The translations under genes and the position numbers were made by a program. From Armigeres subalbatus (taxonomy: Eukaryota > Arthropoda > Insecta > Diptera > Culicidae): a DNA stretch of 64,000 nt. Location of the stretch: assembly GCF_024139115.2 (NCBI RefSeq), contig NC_085141.1:367125925-367189924 (forward strand). Reading direction: 5' to 3'. Within the stretch, counting starts at the first letter, position 1; each line of letters opens with the position of its first letter. This document shows positions 10,327 to 21,940 of this stretch, piece after piece. Below the pieces are notes generated by a model, which saw only the letters and a program-made list of their open reading frames with translations, did no database searches and was not told where the DNA came from.

Positions 10327-13300
10327 TTTTCACAGTTCTGAGAAAACATCGAAAAACTGTTTTTGAACAAATTAGCACCGAATCTTTTGATTTCTTCGAT
10401 ACAGATCAACAGTTTTTAGCAAAACTCAACATCATGAGGCACTTTCAGTTTGAAAACTGCAAGCAGTACTTTATAATTGCACTTCAAAGTACGTGTACCT
10501 ATGCAGTTTTTCAAACAAACGAAAAAATCTTCATGCACTTTCGAACAAAATTTGTTTTTCGTATTTTTTGTCAGAATACGTATTTTTGGACGAGGATTCA
10601 GAATACAATAAAAATCTCATTTTGGCCAAAAATGTCAAATATGTAGTTTCTCAAACAAACAGTTCGATTGACAACTGAAACAAAACATTTAGTAGGGTTT
10701 TGGTCACCGTGAATTTTTATATCTTTGGGTTGTTGATTTTTTTCGGTGAAAAAATCAACAACCCAAAGATATATATGTATGAACCAAAACATATTACAAA
10801 AGAAAAATCTTAAACTACACACATCTGCAATTGCTATTCCTTGATTGACAAGAATCAGTGAAACTGCCCAGTGAATTAACTGATTGGTCGATGTGAATAA
10901 TGAAAATTGTTATTCCGTGCAAACAAAAACATATTCGAATTATGTATATTATATACGCAAATTGTACAAAAATGTTTAAAGCTGTTTCAATTTAGAATTG
11001 GGAACATTGGCCTGGAATGGATTATAATTTGTTGGTGGAACAAGGTTATCCAGTTTTTTTTTTGGTTTTGTTTTGCCGATCCTGAAAAGTTTCAATCGAG
11101 GTTTTGATTTTTTAACACATTGTAATTTGTGCTTCTCCAAACGAGACTTATTAAAAAAGCTGATATTTGTTTTTACTTGTCAACTCAGTGCACTGAAGTT
11201 GCATGGTGGATGGATTGCTAGAAAGCTAGAAAGCAGATTTCTAATGGTTTTTTATCTGAGTTTGAATAGCTGTGTGTTTTTATAAGTACCGCAACGATAA
11301 AAAGAAGTCGGCTTTCACATCGAAAATTCAACTTAAATAGATCATCATGCGGTTGCGTATAACCGCAAAAAAAAACATAACAATACATCATCTTATTCAT
11401 TAAATCAAATTTTCATCCTGTCATGTGGTACAAGCGTACGTAGGAGTAGGAGAACACATTCTGTACCTTTCCTTCGCATTTGTGTGTCATCGACCGAAAA
11501 TTTGTCACCGTCGAAAAGTGTGTAGTGGCGTGAAAATCATTGGTTTAGGGTAGATGCAGCGGAGGTTGTGACTTCATAGGTTATATTATTTTTTAAAGAA
11601 AAGACGACACGTTTCGAGAGCCAAAAAATCTTCAATTGCTTGAATTTTGTGGCTAATCTAACTAACAGTTAACATATTGCGCCTTGCGTATTTTTGCAGT
11701 ACTCAATTAAAAGCATTACAACCTGCTATCGTAACTGAACGACACATCATACTCTTACGCCTATACATTTTTCATGTGATCCTCTCATACAGTTGGATCA
11801 ACTATAAGTAAACGAAAATAATATTTAGGAAGTTATGAGTGCAATGCGCCTAAGTTAGTTGGTAGTATACGTCGTGTCATTTTGTGTTCTATGTTACTGC
11901 CAAGTGCAGCCGTGCAGCCATACCACCATCAAACAATAACACAGAAAACATTAGCAATAATAGCAACCGGTCGGTGTTGGTGTTGAGAAGGTGGACTGAC
12001 TTGACAGGCACCGAACAACCGCCCAGAGAAATTACATTTCTCGCATGGTATCGTTATTGAAACGACTCTCAGCGTGTCATTGCCGTTCTCAAGCGATTCG
12101 TTTGCTTCTTTGCTTTCCACGTGTAGAAAACCACAAAATGTAGTTTATACTGTTTTTTAATGTAATCCATAATATTGATGGAAACTATAAAAATAATAAC
12201 AGTTTTAGAGAATCAAATTTTGAATTAGAATATATGTGTAAAATTCCATCGGTAAGAGTTGAAATACATTGCGAAGGGCATTCTAAACATCATGGAATGC
12301 AATAAAACTTTAATTATAACAATCATAGATTAACCCGAATAAAAAACAAGTGTAGTTTCTATATCTATATGACCCCAATAGTTCTACTTGCAAATACAAA
12401 TAATAGAGTGGATATCAAAACTGTTCAAAAGAACATTTGATCTGAATGAAATTTTCACTTTTTGAACGATTCCAATTAATGCAAAACAACGTATCAGAGG
12501 TGCCTTCGTTTATGTGTACATGTCTACATCACGAACAAATTTTCATGTGACACACTCAAAACACTCCATGTAACCTCTGTTGGAACATCGGAATGGCAAC
12601 TGATTGAGCCCTTGGGCCCCAGTCCCGAAACTCGAATCGTTTGAACTCCCACAACTCCCAGATCGACAATTGTTAAATTTCCCCATCCATCTGATTGCGT
12701 CGAGCCTTCGCCCCAGCACCACTACTGGCTGGAGGCCTATCGGTCGGTATTCGCGACGGTATTTTGCGCCACAACAACGTAATTCCAGTTCTCCTATTTA
12801 ATTTGCGACGCGTGAATATTGTTTCCTGCCCTCCGGGGAGAAGCTTCCCGCTCTACCCGATAAACATAATCTTTTAGCTTTCCATGACTTTGGAGCCCCT
12901 GTTGCTACCACAATAGCGGCAGCGTTAAAAGTCAGGGTGTGGCACGCGGACCCGATGTGTTTGTTTTCGTTCCTGGATCACATCAGTGCTATATAGGTGG
13001 ATACCTTCATACACACCAAAAGGCGCTATTCGCAGTCTCGCTGCTATCGTCGTCGCAGGAAACCGCCGAGCGTGTAATGAAGGTATGTACTCATATTGGT
13101 TGGTGGTGCAAAGGCGAGAGCAAGATTTGCGGTTTCTTGGGTTTGGCGGTGGCTTTCGGTTCCTACTACATACTATGCGGACGATGTCGCCTTCGCCGAA
13201 TGCATAAAGTACCGAGAAAACGAGCGGAAATAAATGCCGTGGAAATTGGTTTCTCGCTCAATGCTGCGGCTTCTTTGTTTGGCGAAAATGTCGTCGAATA

Positions 13301-15322
13301 AAGCAAAGGAACGTGTTCCGGAATCCGGAGCTTTCCCGTTTTATGCTGCGTGGATTTCGCTGAACTTAGAATGTATTATGATTTGCGGAAAATAGGTCTC
13401 CCCGTTAGCCTGGGAAGCCAAGGCGTGGCTTTGCCAACAGCAGTCTGAGATCGGTCGGGTAAAAGCCATGAAGTGAATAATAAAACATTCACACAAATAG
13501 CTGAAATAACTGGCGACAACATCACACTTTTGCACCGATACATCATTAAAGTATCTAGTTTTGCTCTTGAAGTGGTCAATCCAATCGTGCGTATATTGAT
13601 GGATACTTCTCAAAGCGAACTGATGCTTTTATTGATATTTCAATCCAAGAAGATACATTTCTTTACAATTCGACAATTAGTATAGACATTTAAAAATTTT
13701 TAGTGAAGAAAAATGAATGCAATCATTGTATTTATATTATTTCGATGAAGGACATGATTATTGCATGGAAAAGTATTATATACTCGATAGATTTTTTAAA
13801 AATAAAATTTTAGTGTCATAAGATTCATACCATTTATTTTAATGCACTAACTTTCATAGCATTCTTTTCTTATCAATGCTTTATATTCTTTTCTCTTTAC
13901 AGGTAACTCCATTTCTACTTTGACATTGGCGTTGCTTGTCACCTTCAACCAATTTTTGGTTTTCAAAACGGTTGAAGTTAAGTGGTGAGATTAAGTAAGG
14001 TAATATATTTTTAGGAAAGCTCTTCCATTTTCCATCTCACTTAACATATATTCATCTCATCGCAAAAAAAAGAAATACAGCACCAATCTTGTCGCCTCCT
14101 TTTTCTAACTGGTGAAAAAAAATCACAAAAATTAGAAACAAACCAAATTCCTTTTCATTGCTTTGTTTAAATGGGATGGAAATAGGAGCTATGAGATGAA
14201 GTGCCAAACCGCTCCCCTATAAGGATCGCAGTGGACGAACACTGAATTTTAAAACCATTGTAATGGTGTTGGAATAACTATCTCTCCTACATATTTGCTT
14301 TATTTTATTTAATTCAATTTATTTTTTGACGTGAACTACGTCTAAGGGGAAAGGCTCGGATATAGGGTGCAAAATGGAAGTTTCAAAATTTGTTAATTTG
14401 TTAAAAGCGCCCCAATCTTTCGATGAATTTTTAAGATTTATATATCAATCAATTCGCAAACTTCTCACCAATTTGCTAATTGTATTAAAACTATTGATTA
14501 TCAACAACAAACTGTTGAACGTTTAAATTTTTCACGCCCGGTAAAATTTTTAACTCCAACCAATCCCATTCATGCATCCCCAACACGCACATCATGATTT
14601 TATTGTTGTTAGTGATTGGAAAAGCGCATTATGGAAAATAAATCGGTTCTATACAGAAACACAATTTCATAGAAGAGAAGGTTAAGACAAGTTTTCTAAA
14701 AAAGCGAAAATTATAATTGCTTGGCGGCAGCAGGAAGCTTCCACCGGTAAATCACGAGCACGCGTAGGGTAGAGACACTGCACAAATCAATTCACATGGA
14801 TGGCATTAGTAGCAGTCACGTGAAATTTTCTCACAAGATTCTGAATTAGTTTTCTTGTTGTTAGTGGTTGGGAAGGCGCATCAATGAAAATTGATAGGTT
14901 CTTTTCAAGACCACCTTTTGAAGGACAGCTAATCCGAGAGGGTTTTTATTTCGAAGAACAAAACACAATCGGACAGAAAGATCAATCGCACCGATTGTAT
15001 TACGTTGTTCAACGGCTACCTTGCCGTCGTATTTTGTACACAACTTTCCTGATTTTTATTTTTAATTATGCGTCATTACAATCAAATGATTATCCGAATC
15101 TAGCAAAAAAATACTTCCTAGCGCTAAATATTGACGCAGTCCATGCTACAGCGGCGAATAAACTGTTTGAAACAAATACCGCCAACGGTCAACGGCAATC
15201 ATCGACATTTAATTGCATGTCATTTTAAAGAAAATACGGCTCAAATCAACTCTTCCGTTACATATCGTTTCTGAGAAGAGCCGATTTATGCTTCTTGAGA
15301 CATTGTATTATAAATTCAGTAG
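10327..15322. other. Long anonymous AT-rich stretch
   Basis: About 5 kb without a supportable gene. There is a 61-bp hairpin at 10715-10777 (ATATCTTTGGGTTGTTGATT mirrored by AATCAACAACCCAAAGATAT). Open frames such as 12939-13301 (120 codons) and 14884-15228 (114 codons) have no recognised motif. A moderately GC-rich patch at 12600-13470 could be an old gene fragment or decayed element, but I could not identify it. Motifs around 14600 and 14840-14912 recur at 36775-36930 (see findings). Confidence 0.45.
10715..10777. repeat. Short perfect hairpin
   Basis: ATATCTTTGGGTTGTTGATT is followed, after a spacer of about ten bases, by AATCAACAACCCAAAGATAT. The arms are about 25 bp. No target duplication is evident, so it may be a tiny foldback element or a local inversion. 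Confidence 0.75.
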
Positions 15323-15507
15323 AAAACCGAATTATAGGCGCTATCGAATATGGATTTTTCTCACAATTCATACGTTAAACCTAATTTCGGAAGTGGTGCG
15401 CTGTATAGCACATCACCAAATGAAAACAGCGCACCACTTCCGAAGTTAGGTTTAACATATGGATTGTGAGAAAAATTCAACTTTGTTAGCGGCTATAATT
15501 CGGTTTT
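15323..15507. mobile_element. Foldback MITE, 185 bp
   Basis: Terminal arms AAAACCGAATTATAG.CGCTA are inverted at both ends. Inward both arms contain ATTTTTCTCACAATYCATAYG, TTAAACCTAA and TTCGGAAGTGGTGCGCTG, around a loop of about 25 bp. A few mismatches separate the arms. No target duplication could be settled and no protein is encoded. Confidence 0.85.
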
Positions 15508-16004
15508 GCACAGAATTGATAATATTAACAATCACTAATAGCAACCAAACTATTGTCCAAATCCTGCGAGAATATTTCATTTTTCAGATCGCGTGATCGT
15601 TCTGCTGTCCGAAAGAAGAGAAAACACGCACTGAACTGATTAAGCATATACACAAGGATGCGCCTTTCCATATATTAAGCACAATCTAGCAATACAATTT
15701 CACTTTCCAATGCAAAATGGTTTCAGACGCTACCGCGGCGATTAAATTCACTGCAGCAGCCACCGCCGACGGCCATCACTGATGCGACCTTTCTCGCCAA
15801 AAATGTTTATTCGCTCAAACGATTCTATATTTTATTTAAGGTCAATTCTCACAAAGAACCCATATTAAATGAGCCCCCTTAAACCCCTTAAATGAGCCAA
15901 AGAATCGACTCAGACAATAAAACGAGACATATTTTTGACGTGAAATGTGAATCGCTTAGGATCGCAAAATTCACTTAAACACTGCTGATGGATTGAATAA
16001 CATT
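15508..16004. other. Non-coding stretch
   Basis: No gene seen. It contains CTACCGCGGCGATTAAATTCAC and a GCAGCAGCCACCGCCGACGG stretch near 15755 in otherwise AT-rich DNA. Nothing is assignable. Confidence 0.4.
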
Positions 16005-16190
16005 TCACCGAAAACTATTTCGCGGAAATCATTTTCGCTGTTGAACATTTCGCGGAATAACGTTTGCCGGTTTGTAACTTTTCACGGTACGACATTTGGC
16101 GTATTATACCTTTTCGCCGAATGACTTTTGGCGGAAAGTACCATTTCGCGGAATGCACCATTTCCCGGAATATTAATAATAATAGCCTTT
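16005..16190. repeat. TTCGCGGAA-type short tandem repeat
   Basis: About seven degenerate units of 22-27 bp containing TTTCGCGGAA(T), CATTTYGCGG or TTTTCGCCGAATGAC. Related units recur at 17448-17596. Phase and length vary, so this is an old dispersed satellite-like element. Open frames across it are incidental. Confidence 0.75.
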
Positions 16191-16274
16191 GTTCATTCAG
16201 CATTCCGACATTATTACCTGTGAGGTCTCTAAGCCAAGTTACCATTTTGTTTTGCATTCGTTTAACACGAGATT

Positions 16275-17045
16275 AACGAGACTCTCCATTTAAAGAAGAA
16301 GTTACCCCTCCTTTCGCCATATACCGGGTAGACGCGTTCATCTAAAGAAGGCATTATCAACTCCTTTCGCCTTATACCGTGCAGATGCATCCATTTAAAG
16401 AAGGCGTTACCCATCCCTTCGCCTTATACCGGACAGGCGCATTCTTTTAGAGAAGGCCTTATCAACTCCATTCGCCTTATACAGTGAACGTTCGCTAATT
16501 GATTATTTTCTAGTTGAGGCGCTTTTTAGTTGGGGTTCGCTAATTGGGGCGAAACCCAATTAAAAAGCAGCTAAACGTCAGAATGTGATGTCAAAAACGC
16601 GTTGACGTTTTGTTTCCGTGTTTGGCGAGATCGATATTTTCTGGCGCGTAAAATTTTCCTTTGTTCAATGCAAAAAGTAAACAACATTGACGCTTGTCAA
16701 AACGCCCCAATTAGCGAACGGCATTCGCTAGTTGGGGTGAGGTCGTGCCCCAATTAGCGAACGATCACTGTACCGAGCAGATGTATTCATTTAAAGAAGG
16801 CGTTACCCCTGTCTTCGCCTTATACCGGGCAGATGCATTCTTTAAAAAAAAAGGCATTATCAACTCCTTTCGCCTTATACCGGGCAGACGCGTTCATTTA
16901 AAGAAGGCATTACCAACTCCTTTCGCCTTATACCGGGCAGATGCATCCATTTAAAGAAGGCGTTACCCTTCCCTTCGCCTTATACCGGGAAGACGTGTTC
17001 TTTGAAAGAAAACATTAGCAACTCCTTTCGCCTTATAACGGGCGG
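16275..17045. repeat. 53-bp tandem repeat (nine copies), interrupted
   Basis: Nine units with consensus TTTAAAGAAGGC..TTA, CTCCTTTCGCC, TTATACCGGGCAGA, TGCATTCA. Two unit types tend to alternate: GCATTATCAACTCC and GCGTTACCC.TCCC, so a 106-bp higher-order period is likely. The array is broken between units four and five by a TA-flanked MITE (16482-16770). Confidence 0.88.
16482..16770. mobile_element. Tc1/mariner-type MITE in the 53-bp array
   Basis: 289 bp with inverted ends CAGTGAACGTTCGCTAATTG and CAATTAGCGAACGATCACTG, flanked by TA on both sides. Removing it rejoins CTTATA and ACCGAGCAG into a normal 53-bp unit, so the 2-bp TA duplication is well supported. The inner half repeats the end motif (CAATTAGCGAACG, TTCGCTAGTTGGGG). 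A related element of the same design sits at 38791-39052. It encodes nothing. Confidence 0.9.
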
Positions 17046-17350
17046 TAGATACGGTCGAGTCGAACCCGTACCCGATGGGTTCGGGTTTGAAAAATTACTA
17101 CAATATCGGGTTCGGGTCGGGTACGGGTTTGAGAAATAAAATACTGCAAATTATTTTATTCAGTTTTGTTAATTGTGAGGCTAGTTTGTTGTTTGGGCTT
17201 ACATTTTTTTTTCAATTTTAAGAGAACCAGAAAATATCTAGTTTGAATTTTTCGGGGAATTGTGTGCGGGCTAAAATAATTAAATTATTTCGGGTTCGAA
17301 TCGAGTACGGGTTTACGAATGCAAAAATTCTCGGGAACGTGTCGGGTTCG
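17046..17350. repeat. GGGTTCGGGT-rich motif cluster
   Basis: Five or more copies of CGGGTTCGGGT/CGGGTACGGGTTT occur at 17085-17135 and 17280-17355, separated by AT-rich DNA. Pairing of the clusters at both ends suggests the subterminal repeats of a non-autonomous DNA transposon. I could not fix termini or a target duplication. Confidence 0.45.
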
Positions 17351-17447
17351 GGTTTGCATTAAATAAAAAAAAAATTGCCCAGATTTCATGTAATTAAGCA
17401 GAAATCGGTAATTATTTGAATGATAATTATTCTAACTGAATTCCGCC

Positions 17448-17596
17448 AAATGGTATTCCGCGGAATGACTTTCGGTGAAAAGGTACATTCCGCGAAATGT
17501 TTTTCGGAAAAAAGGTGCACTCCGCGAAATGTGTTTCGGTGAGTTGATACATTCCGCGAAAAAAAAAATCCGCGAAATGGTTTTCGGCGAAATAGT
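17448..17596. repeat. TTCGCGGAA-type short tandem repeat, second block
   Basis: Five degenerate units of about 25-30 bp with CATTCCGCGAAATG and TTTTCGGCGAAA, related to 16005-16190. The block ends exactly where sequence shared by the two Jockey copies begins (GCTGATGAAGGCCACGTGAC), so the plus Jockey copy inserted beside or into it. Confidence 0.7.
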
Positions 17597-18089
17597 ATAC
17601 AACCCTGCTGATGAAGGCCACGTGACGATGATTCTGCAGCAAAACGCCGACGAGCACCACCGATCTCGATGCTGGGTCTGCAGTCCGCTGCACGCAACAG
17701 ACTCCCACGACTCTGTGGAATCTCAAACAAAATGGCTCGCGCATGCGGGGAAACTGATGTCTTGTATTCAATATAGTGAGCTCATTAGCCCCGCCCCTTT
17801 GTTAATCGTTATGGGTGCACATTTTATGTGCACTCATAACGAAAACGAAGGGGCGGAGTCATTAAGCTTACTTCATAAGTTGAAAGAACGTACGAACAAG
17901 CGACACGATCGGTCGTGTTTTGCGCTCGCGGTCTGTTTCGTTTTGTTTATTTTTTTTGCTGAGTTATTTCTCGCGATTCCGCGCTACCCGCGTGACGTCT
18001 CACCTGCGCTTGCTACTCTGTTTGAGGTAGCGAGACAAAAAGCATCGCTGCAATCGTTAGCAGCAAATCCTTCTCGACCATTTGCTGCA

Positions 18090-18631
18090 ATGGGTCGCAA
18101 AGGAAACCAGAAGTCGATGCCATCGGCTGATGACCAGCAACCGGGTGGCTCCAAGCGGGACCAGCAAGTAACTACCAAAGTGAAGATTCCACCCCTCTTC
18201 ACCTCTTCGAAGGATGTCGCCTTACTTCGCACTGAGCTTGCCAAGAAACAGATTCACCCTCTGTTCAAGCTGTGCAGCGTCGGCACGAAGATTATCTGCA
18301 CCACTGCAGCCGACTATCAGGATGTCGGTAAGTACTTGTTGGCCCAAAAGTGTAAGTTTCACTCGCACGATGTTCCCGGAACGAAGCCTCTGAAGGTTGT
18401 TATTCGTGGGCTTCCGGAATACACCCCGGAAGCAATCATCGAAAAATTGCAAGCCAACAAGCTGAAGCCAATCAAGGTGTTCCCCATCAAGCGAGCCGAT
18501 GGAAACAACCACCGAGATGCGCTGTATCTGGCGCATTTGGAGAAGGACTCCGTCACAATGGCGGACCTTCGGAAGGTAAGGGCTCTCTTCCACATAATTG
18601 TGGAGTGGGAGAGATACCGTCCGAAGAAACG
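18090..18631 (+). pseudogene. Jockey ORF1 (gag-like), N-terminal part
   Basis: In a Jockey element ORF1 encodes an RNA-binding nucleocapsid-like protein that packages the transcript. The start is the ATG at 18090, giving MGRKGNQKSMPS; the minus copy starts equivalently at 25438 (MSRKGNQKSMQS). About residues 30-180 match the PRE_C2HC region seen before zinc knuckles in insect non-LTR ORF1s: KIPPLFTSS, HPLFKLCS, PLKVVIRGLP, LYLAHLEKDSVTMADLRKV, IIVEWERYRPKKR. Relative to the minus copy about 20 residues are missing after GGSK. The reading frame then runs into unrelated DNA at 18632 and stops at 18797, so the zinc knuckles are lost. The frame is open upstream to 17475, but that part is leader and earlier repeats. 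Confidence 0.85.
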
Positions 18632-18839
18632 CCTAAAGCCCACCAGAACCTATTACACTCTAAGCTTGATTGCCGCTCTCATCCTCGGCGGACTAATTCC
18701 TCTCACCAACAACCATCAGTTAGGAAGCAACATAACACACCACAGTCAAACGCAAAGAGGACGGGACTCGAAACTAACAAACAATATCGCGCTGTGACGT
18801 TAAACACAATTTATAAATCAAAAGGCTAGGGGGACTACA

Positions 18840-19444
18840 CTACCCATGATTTCATAGTTGACGTAACAACCAGCACCATAGATTTTGGGAAAACGCATTT
18901 TTATTAATTTTACCCGATTCATCATATCAATCAACAAAATACATGAACTAATCTGTCTAAATGGACAAAATTAGTAGTTATTTTAACGCCGCGGGGAATA
19001 AATTATTATTCCTTTGATTGAAATGGTCAAAATATGCATACGACAGTTTATGCGATCAAACAAACGTTTTGTGAAATGTTTGTTCCCATAACATGGCGTA
19101 AACACCAGGCTACTACGTGTGGTTATAAAGCGCTAAAGAATAATAATTATTGTAGATAGTTCCAACGATTTATTGATTGTAGAAGGGAAATCTTTTGAAA
19201 AGTTCGAGTTTCCGGGAAAGGTTTTCCGGATAGCTCTTTCCGTGAAAATTAAAATTATGTGGTAAAGATAAAATTATGTGTGGAAGAGTTCGTGTTGCAA
19301 AGAATTTAATCAGTACCGTACGGGGATTTTTGCACTATTACAGCATTAGAATGGTTATGTAACAAGTGTGCAAGCAGTTACCGTTTTCATGTATTGGCCA
19401 AAGCCCTCGTTCCAACCAAATTTTAAGCAAAAATGGTTCCAATC
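18840..19444. other. Non-coding stretch
   Basis: It starts right after the LTR end and has no match to the sequence following the other LTR copy. There are no coding signals and no obvious repeats. Confidence 0.4.
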
Positions 19445-19731
19445 CCTATTTTAAAATACCCGAGTAGACGAGGATTAGAAGTAAATCAAACGTGATTAGA
19501 TTGCAAAATGAGATATGGGATTGATTTATATGTAGGATATAGAAGCACAAAATATCAGACGACAATATCCAAATTTGCTCTGAAATATCATGAGGTTATC
19601 AGTTAATAGTATTTGGAAGAAGTGATTAATATCTCGAGCTATTAGTTTGTTTTTATCCATAACACATCTTGATATTTAAATAACACTTCAGTGCATTTTA
19701 TTTTGTTGATATTTTTACCTGCTCTTTTGAC
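19445..19731. mobile_element. AT-rich element related to 41345-41935
   Basis: Shares an ordered series of motifs with 41345-41935: ACCCGRGTAGAC, GCAAAATGRGATATGG, GACAATATC, AATAYCATGAGGTTATCA, TTATCCATA, TGATATTTAAAT, and GTGCA...TTGATATTKTT.CCTG. The block interrupts the LTR-like sequence that is continuous at 31955-31990. It codes for nothing. Confidence 0.6.
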
Positions 19732-20445
19732 TGCCCCTCGGCCTCTTCGGACCGATATGGTGACGTATCGTCCGCTTATGGCCGGTTGGCGATTGCCAGA
19801 AAAATTCCGTCCGCAGGGGATGAAGTGCGCGCTTTAGTTCGCGGAATTCGCTGCGGGTGGAAAATAAACGCAAAACTGGCTAGACGGGACACATGGTGAG
19901 CACAGGCACAATTTAACACATTTAGGTTTTTCTTCTATTGTTTTCAACCGCACGCGAATAACACGCACACTTGATTTGCCTACAGCAACTAAAGAACGGA
20001 CAAACAATTTATTAGCTAACTCTATATTTAACGCCACTTTAATTAATTCTTCTTGTTACAAACGAAACACTAACAACAAACGCGTACTTCAAACTCCTTG
20101 GAGAATCACGGACGAAATGATCGAGTCTGTGAATCCTCAGATTAAGGAAGGTGGTACTCGGACACAACCGGAAGTACGTCATTTCCCGACCCCTTTGTGT
20201 ACAATCGTGACTTTATCGGCACGATTGATAACTTGACAAGATAGTCGCGCTGTCATACCTTTCCCACCTTATCCAGAAAACAAATGTCCTCGACCTTGGA
20301 GAGCTTGGCTGATTGATCAATGCTCGTTTGCCTATGCCAAGGGAAAATTATATGCAACGTATTGGCGATTGAAAGATTTGAATACATACAATCTAATTTA
20401 TTTACAAAATCTATTTACATAATTATATACAAAATTCCTGAATGC
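19732..20445. repeat. LTR-like direct repeat, copy A
   Basis: About 700 bp repeated at 31955-32660 in the same orientation. Shared blocks include GATATGGTGACG/AATATGTTGACGG, AAAGAACG.ACAA, GATCACGGACBAAATGATCGAG, GGCACGATDGATAA, CCTTATCC.RAAAACAAATG, TTGGCGATTGAAAGAT and AAATTCCTGA. A minus-strand AATAAA at about 20010 suits an LTR read on the minus strand. Termini are not settled. Confidence 0.65.
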
Positions 20446-20449
20446 TAAA

Positions 20450-21238
20450 AGCCTCAAGCAAGAACCAGCCAGGAAGACGACGAGACCCGCCTCCGCCGTT
20501 GAACGACAAGCAGTTTCCGCCTCTGCGATACAACGTACCGAACCTTCCACCACTCCAGCCAAACCAGCAGAGGACAAGCCGTCCCCCGGCCTCATCTGTG
20601 CAGCAACGCCTCGCAGCAGCCGCCATTTCTCCGCCGTTGCGAAATACGCTCCCGCCCGCTTGAAGGAATGTGGGACTTGATGCTCCTACTGAACAGCAGT
20701 CTGAAAACCTCTACTCCCCAGAGGAAATCACAGAGCTCATCCTGAATCTGTTCCGCCGGCTGCGAAGCTAAATATGGGGCCTGAAGGTTCCATAAAAATC
20801 CTTAATTGGAACGCTTGTTCTATTCAGAACAAAAACATTAAGCTGATCGATTTCCTGAACCAACGAGACATCGACATTGCAACCATAACCGAGACACGTG
20901 AAGTGAACGTCTACATTCCCGACTTTCGACTTGTGGGACTCGATCTGTCTGGCCCCAGGAGAGGAGTGGCCATTGCCTTGCGACGAAACATCGATTGCCG
21001 TTTGCTGCCAAGTTTTCAGCTTGAAATAATTGAAGCCATAGGGGTTGAGGTAACCACCACCGTCGGCCCGATCACCATAATCGCGGCGTACTACCCGAGA
21101 CAAGCAAACATGCGGGATGGATCGGCTGTGGACCTGAAGCAAAACATCATCAAGCTAACCCGGCGGCATGGACGGTATATCATCATCAGCGATATCAATG
21201 CAAAACATCAAGCCGGGGGGAATAGCAGGCTGAACTGA
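20450..21238 (+). pseudogene. Jockey ORF1 tail and ORF2 endonuclease, N-terminal part
   Basis: The end of ORF1 (GRRRDPPPPLNDKQFPPL onward) resumes at 20450. ORF2 then starts at ATG 20774 with the apurinic-type endonuclease fold: NWNACSIQNKN near residue 9, TETRE near residue 40 (the catalytic glutamate motif), and TIIAAYYPRQ near residue 98. This enzyme nicks the chromosomal target to prime reverse transcription. The frame ends at a stop (21236-21238) inside the region matching LNQNGAILQRDLEEGH of the minus copy, so ORF2 is frameshifted. Confidence 0.82.
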
Positions 21239-21249
21239 ATGGCGCCATC

Positions 21250-21932
21250 CTTCAACGAGACCTGGAGGAAGGGCACTACACTGTCTTGAGCCCAGACGCT
21301 CCCACTCGGTTAAGCCGATCAGGTGCCCATGCGATTTTGGACATTTTTCTCACCAACATGGACAACACTTCACTACCGGTGGTGTACCAAGAACTCTGCT
21401 CTGATCACTATCCGGTGGTTTTGGAGGTTGGAAACTCGGTAAATCGACACCATCTTACCCGACGCAACTACCATCGTGCCAACTGGAATCAGTTGCAGCA
21501 GTGCGTGGATGACAACATAAACTATGAGGCGCACCCTGAGACGCCTGAGGATATTGACCGGCAACTACTTTCCATCGAGGAGGCGATTTCGCGGGCGCGG
21601 GATCAACACGTACCAGTAGTCCGTCAGGTAAGCAAAGCCCTAACCATTGACACTCTCACCAAAGATTTGATCCGTCTGCGGAATGTCAAACGAAGGCAAT
21701 TCCAACGCACCAATCTGCCATCTTTGAAGACAGATTGCAATCGCTTGACCAAAATTATCAAGGCCAGAATGGTGGAACTCAGAAATAATGATTTTTCCAA
21801 TAAGATCAGCGCTCTCCCTGTCTGTGCCAAGCCGTTCTGGAAACTGACAAAAATCTTGAAAACTAAACCACGTCCTATTCCACCGTTGATCCCGTTAGTC
21901 AACAATGACTCTATGGATCGCTTTATAACACC
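21250..21932 (+). pseudogene. Jockey ORF2, endonuclease C-terminus and linker
   Basis: Open from about 21286 (SPDAPTRLSRSGAHAILDIF, where SPDAPTR and DIFL are typical of the endonuclease end). It continues through SDHYPVVLEV (the histidine/aspartate motif of the nuclease fold) into the linker before the reverse transcriptase (AKPFWKLTKILKTKPRPIPP). It is nearly collinear with the minus copy 24450-23940 and with the diverged lineage at 38485-37355. It is cut at 21940 by a MITE. Confidence 0.82.
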
Positions 21933-21940
21933 TGTCGAGC

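Larger units (their letters stand above)
18632..20449. mobile_element. LTR-like replacement inside Jockey ORF1
   Basis: This interrupts the Jockey plus copy between ...RYRPKKR and the later GRRRDPPP part of ORF1. The first 208 bp (18632-18839) match the two halves of the LTR at 26629-31302 that flank its 4.2-kb insert, ending at the same GGGGACTACA. The last 700 bp (19732-20445) match 31955-32660. A separate AT-rich element lies at 19445-19731. No clean target duplication is seen and ORF1 sequence is missing, so deletion or gene conversion accompanied the event. Confidence 0.7.

Noticed and set aside
12939..13301. 120-codon frame as a host gene
   Set aside because: No recognised domain, no splice or promoter support; composition only mildly different from surroundings.
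16275..17045. CRISPR array
   Set aside because: The 53-bp units are contiguous with no unique spacers, and the window is an insect genome.
17475..18797. 440-codon frame as one intact gene
   Set aside because: Only 18090-18631 is Jockey ORF1; the upstream part is leader and TTCGCGGAA repeat and the downstream part is LTR-like DNA.
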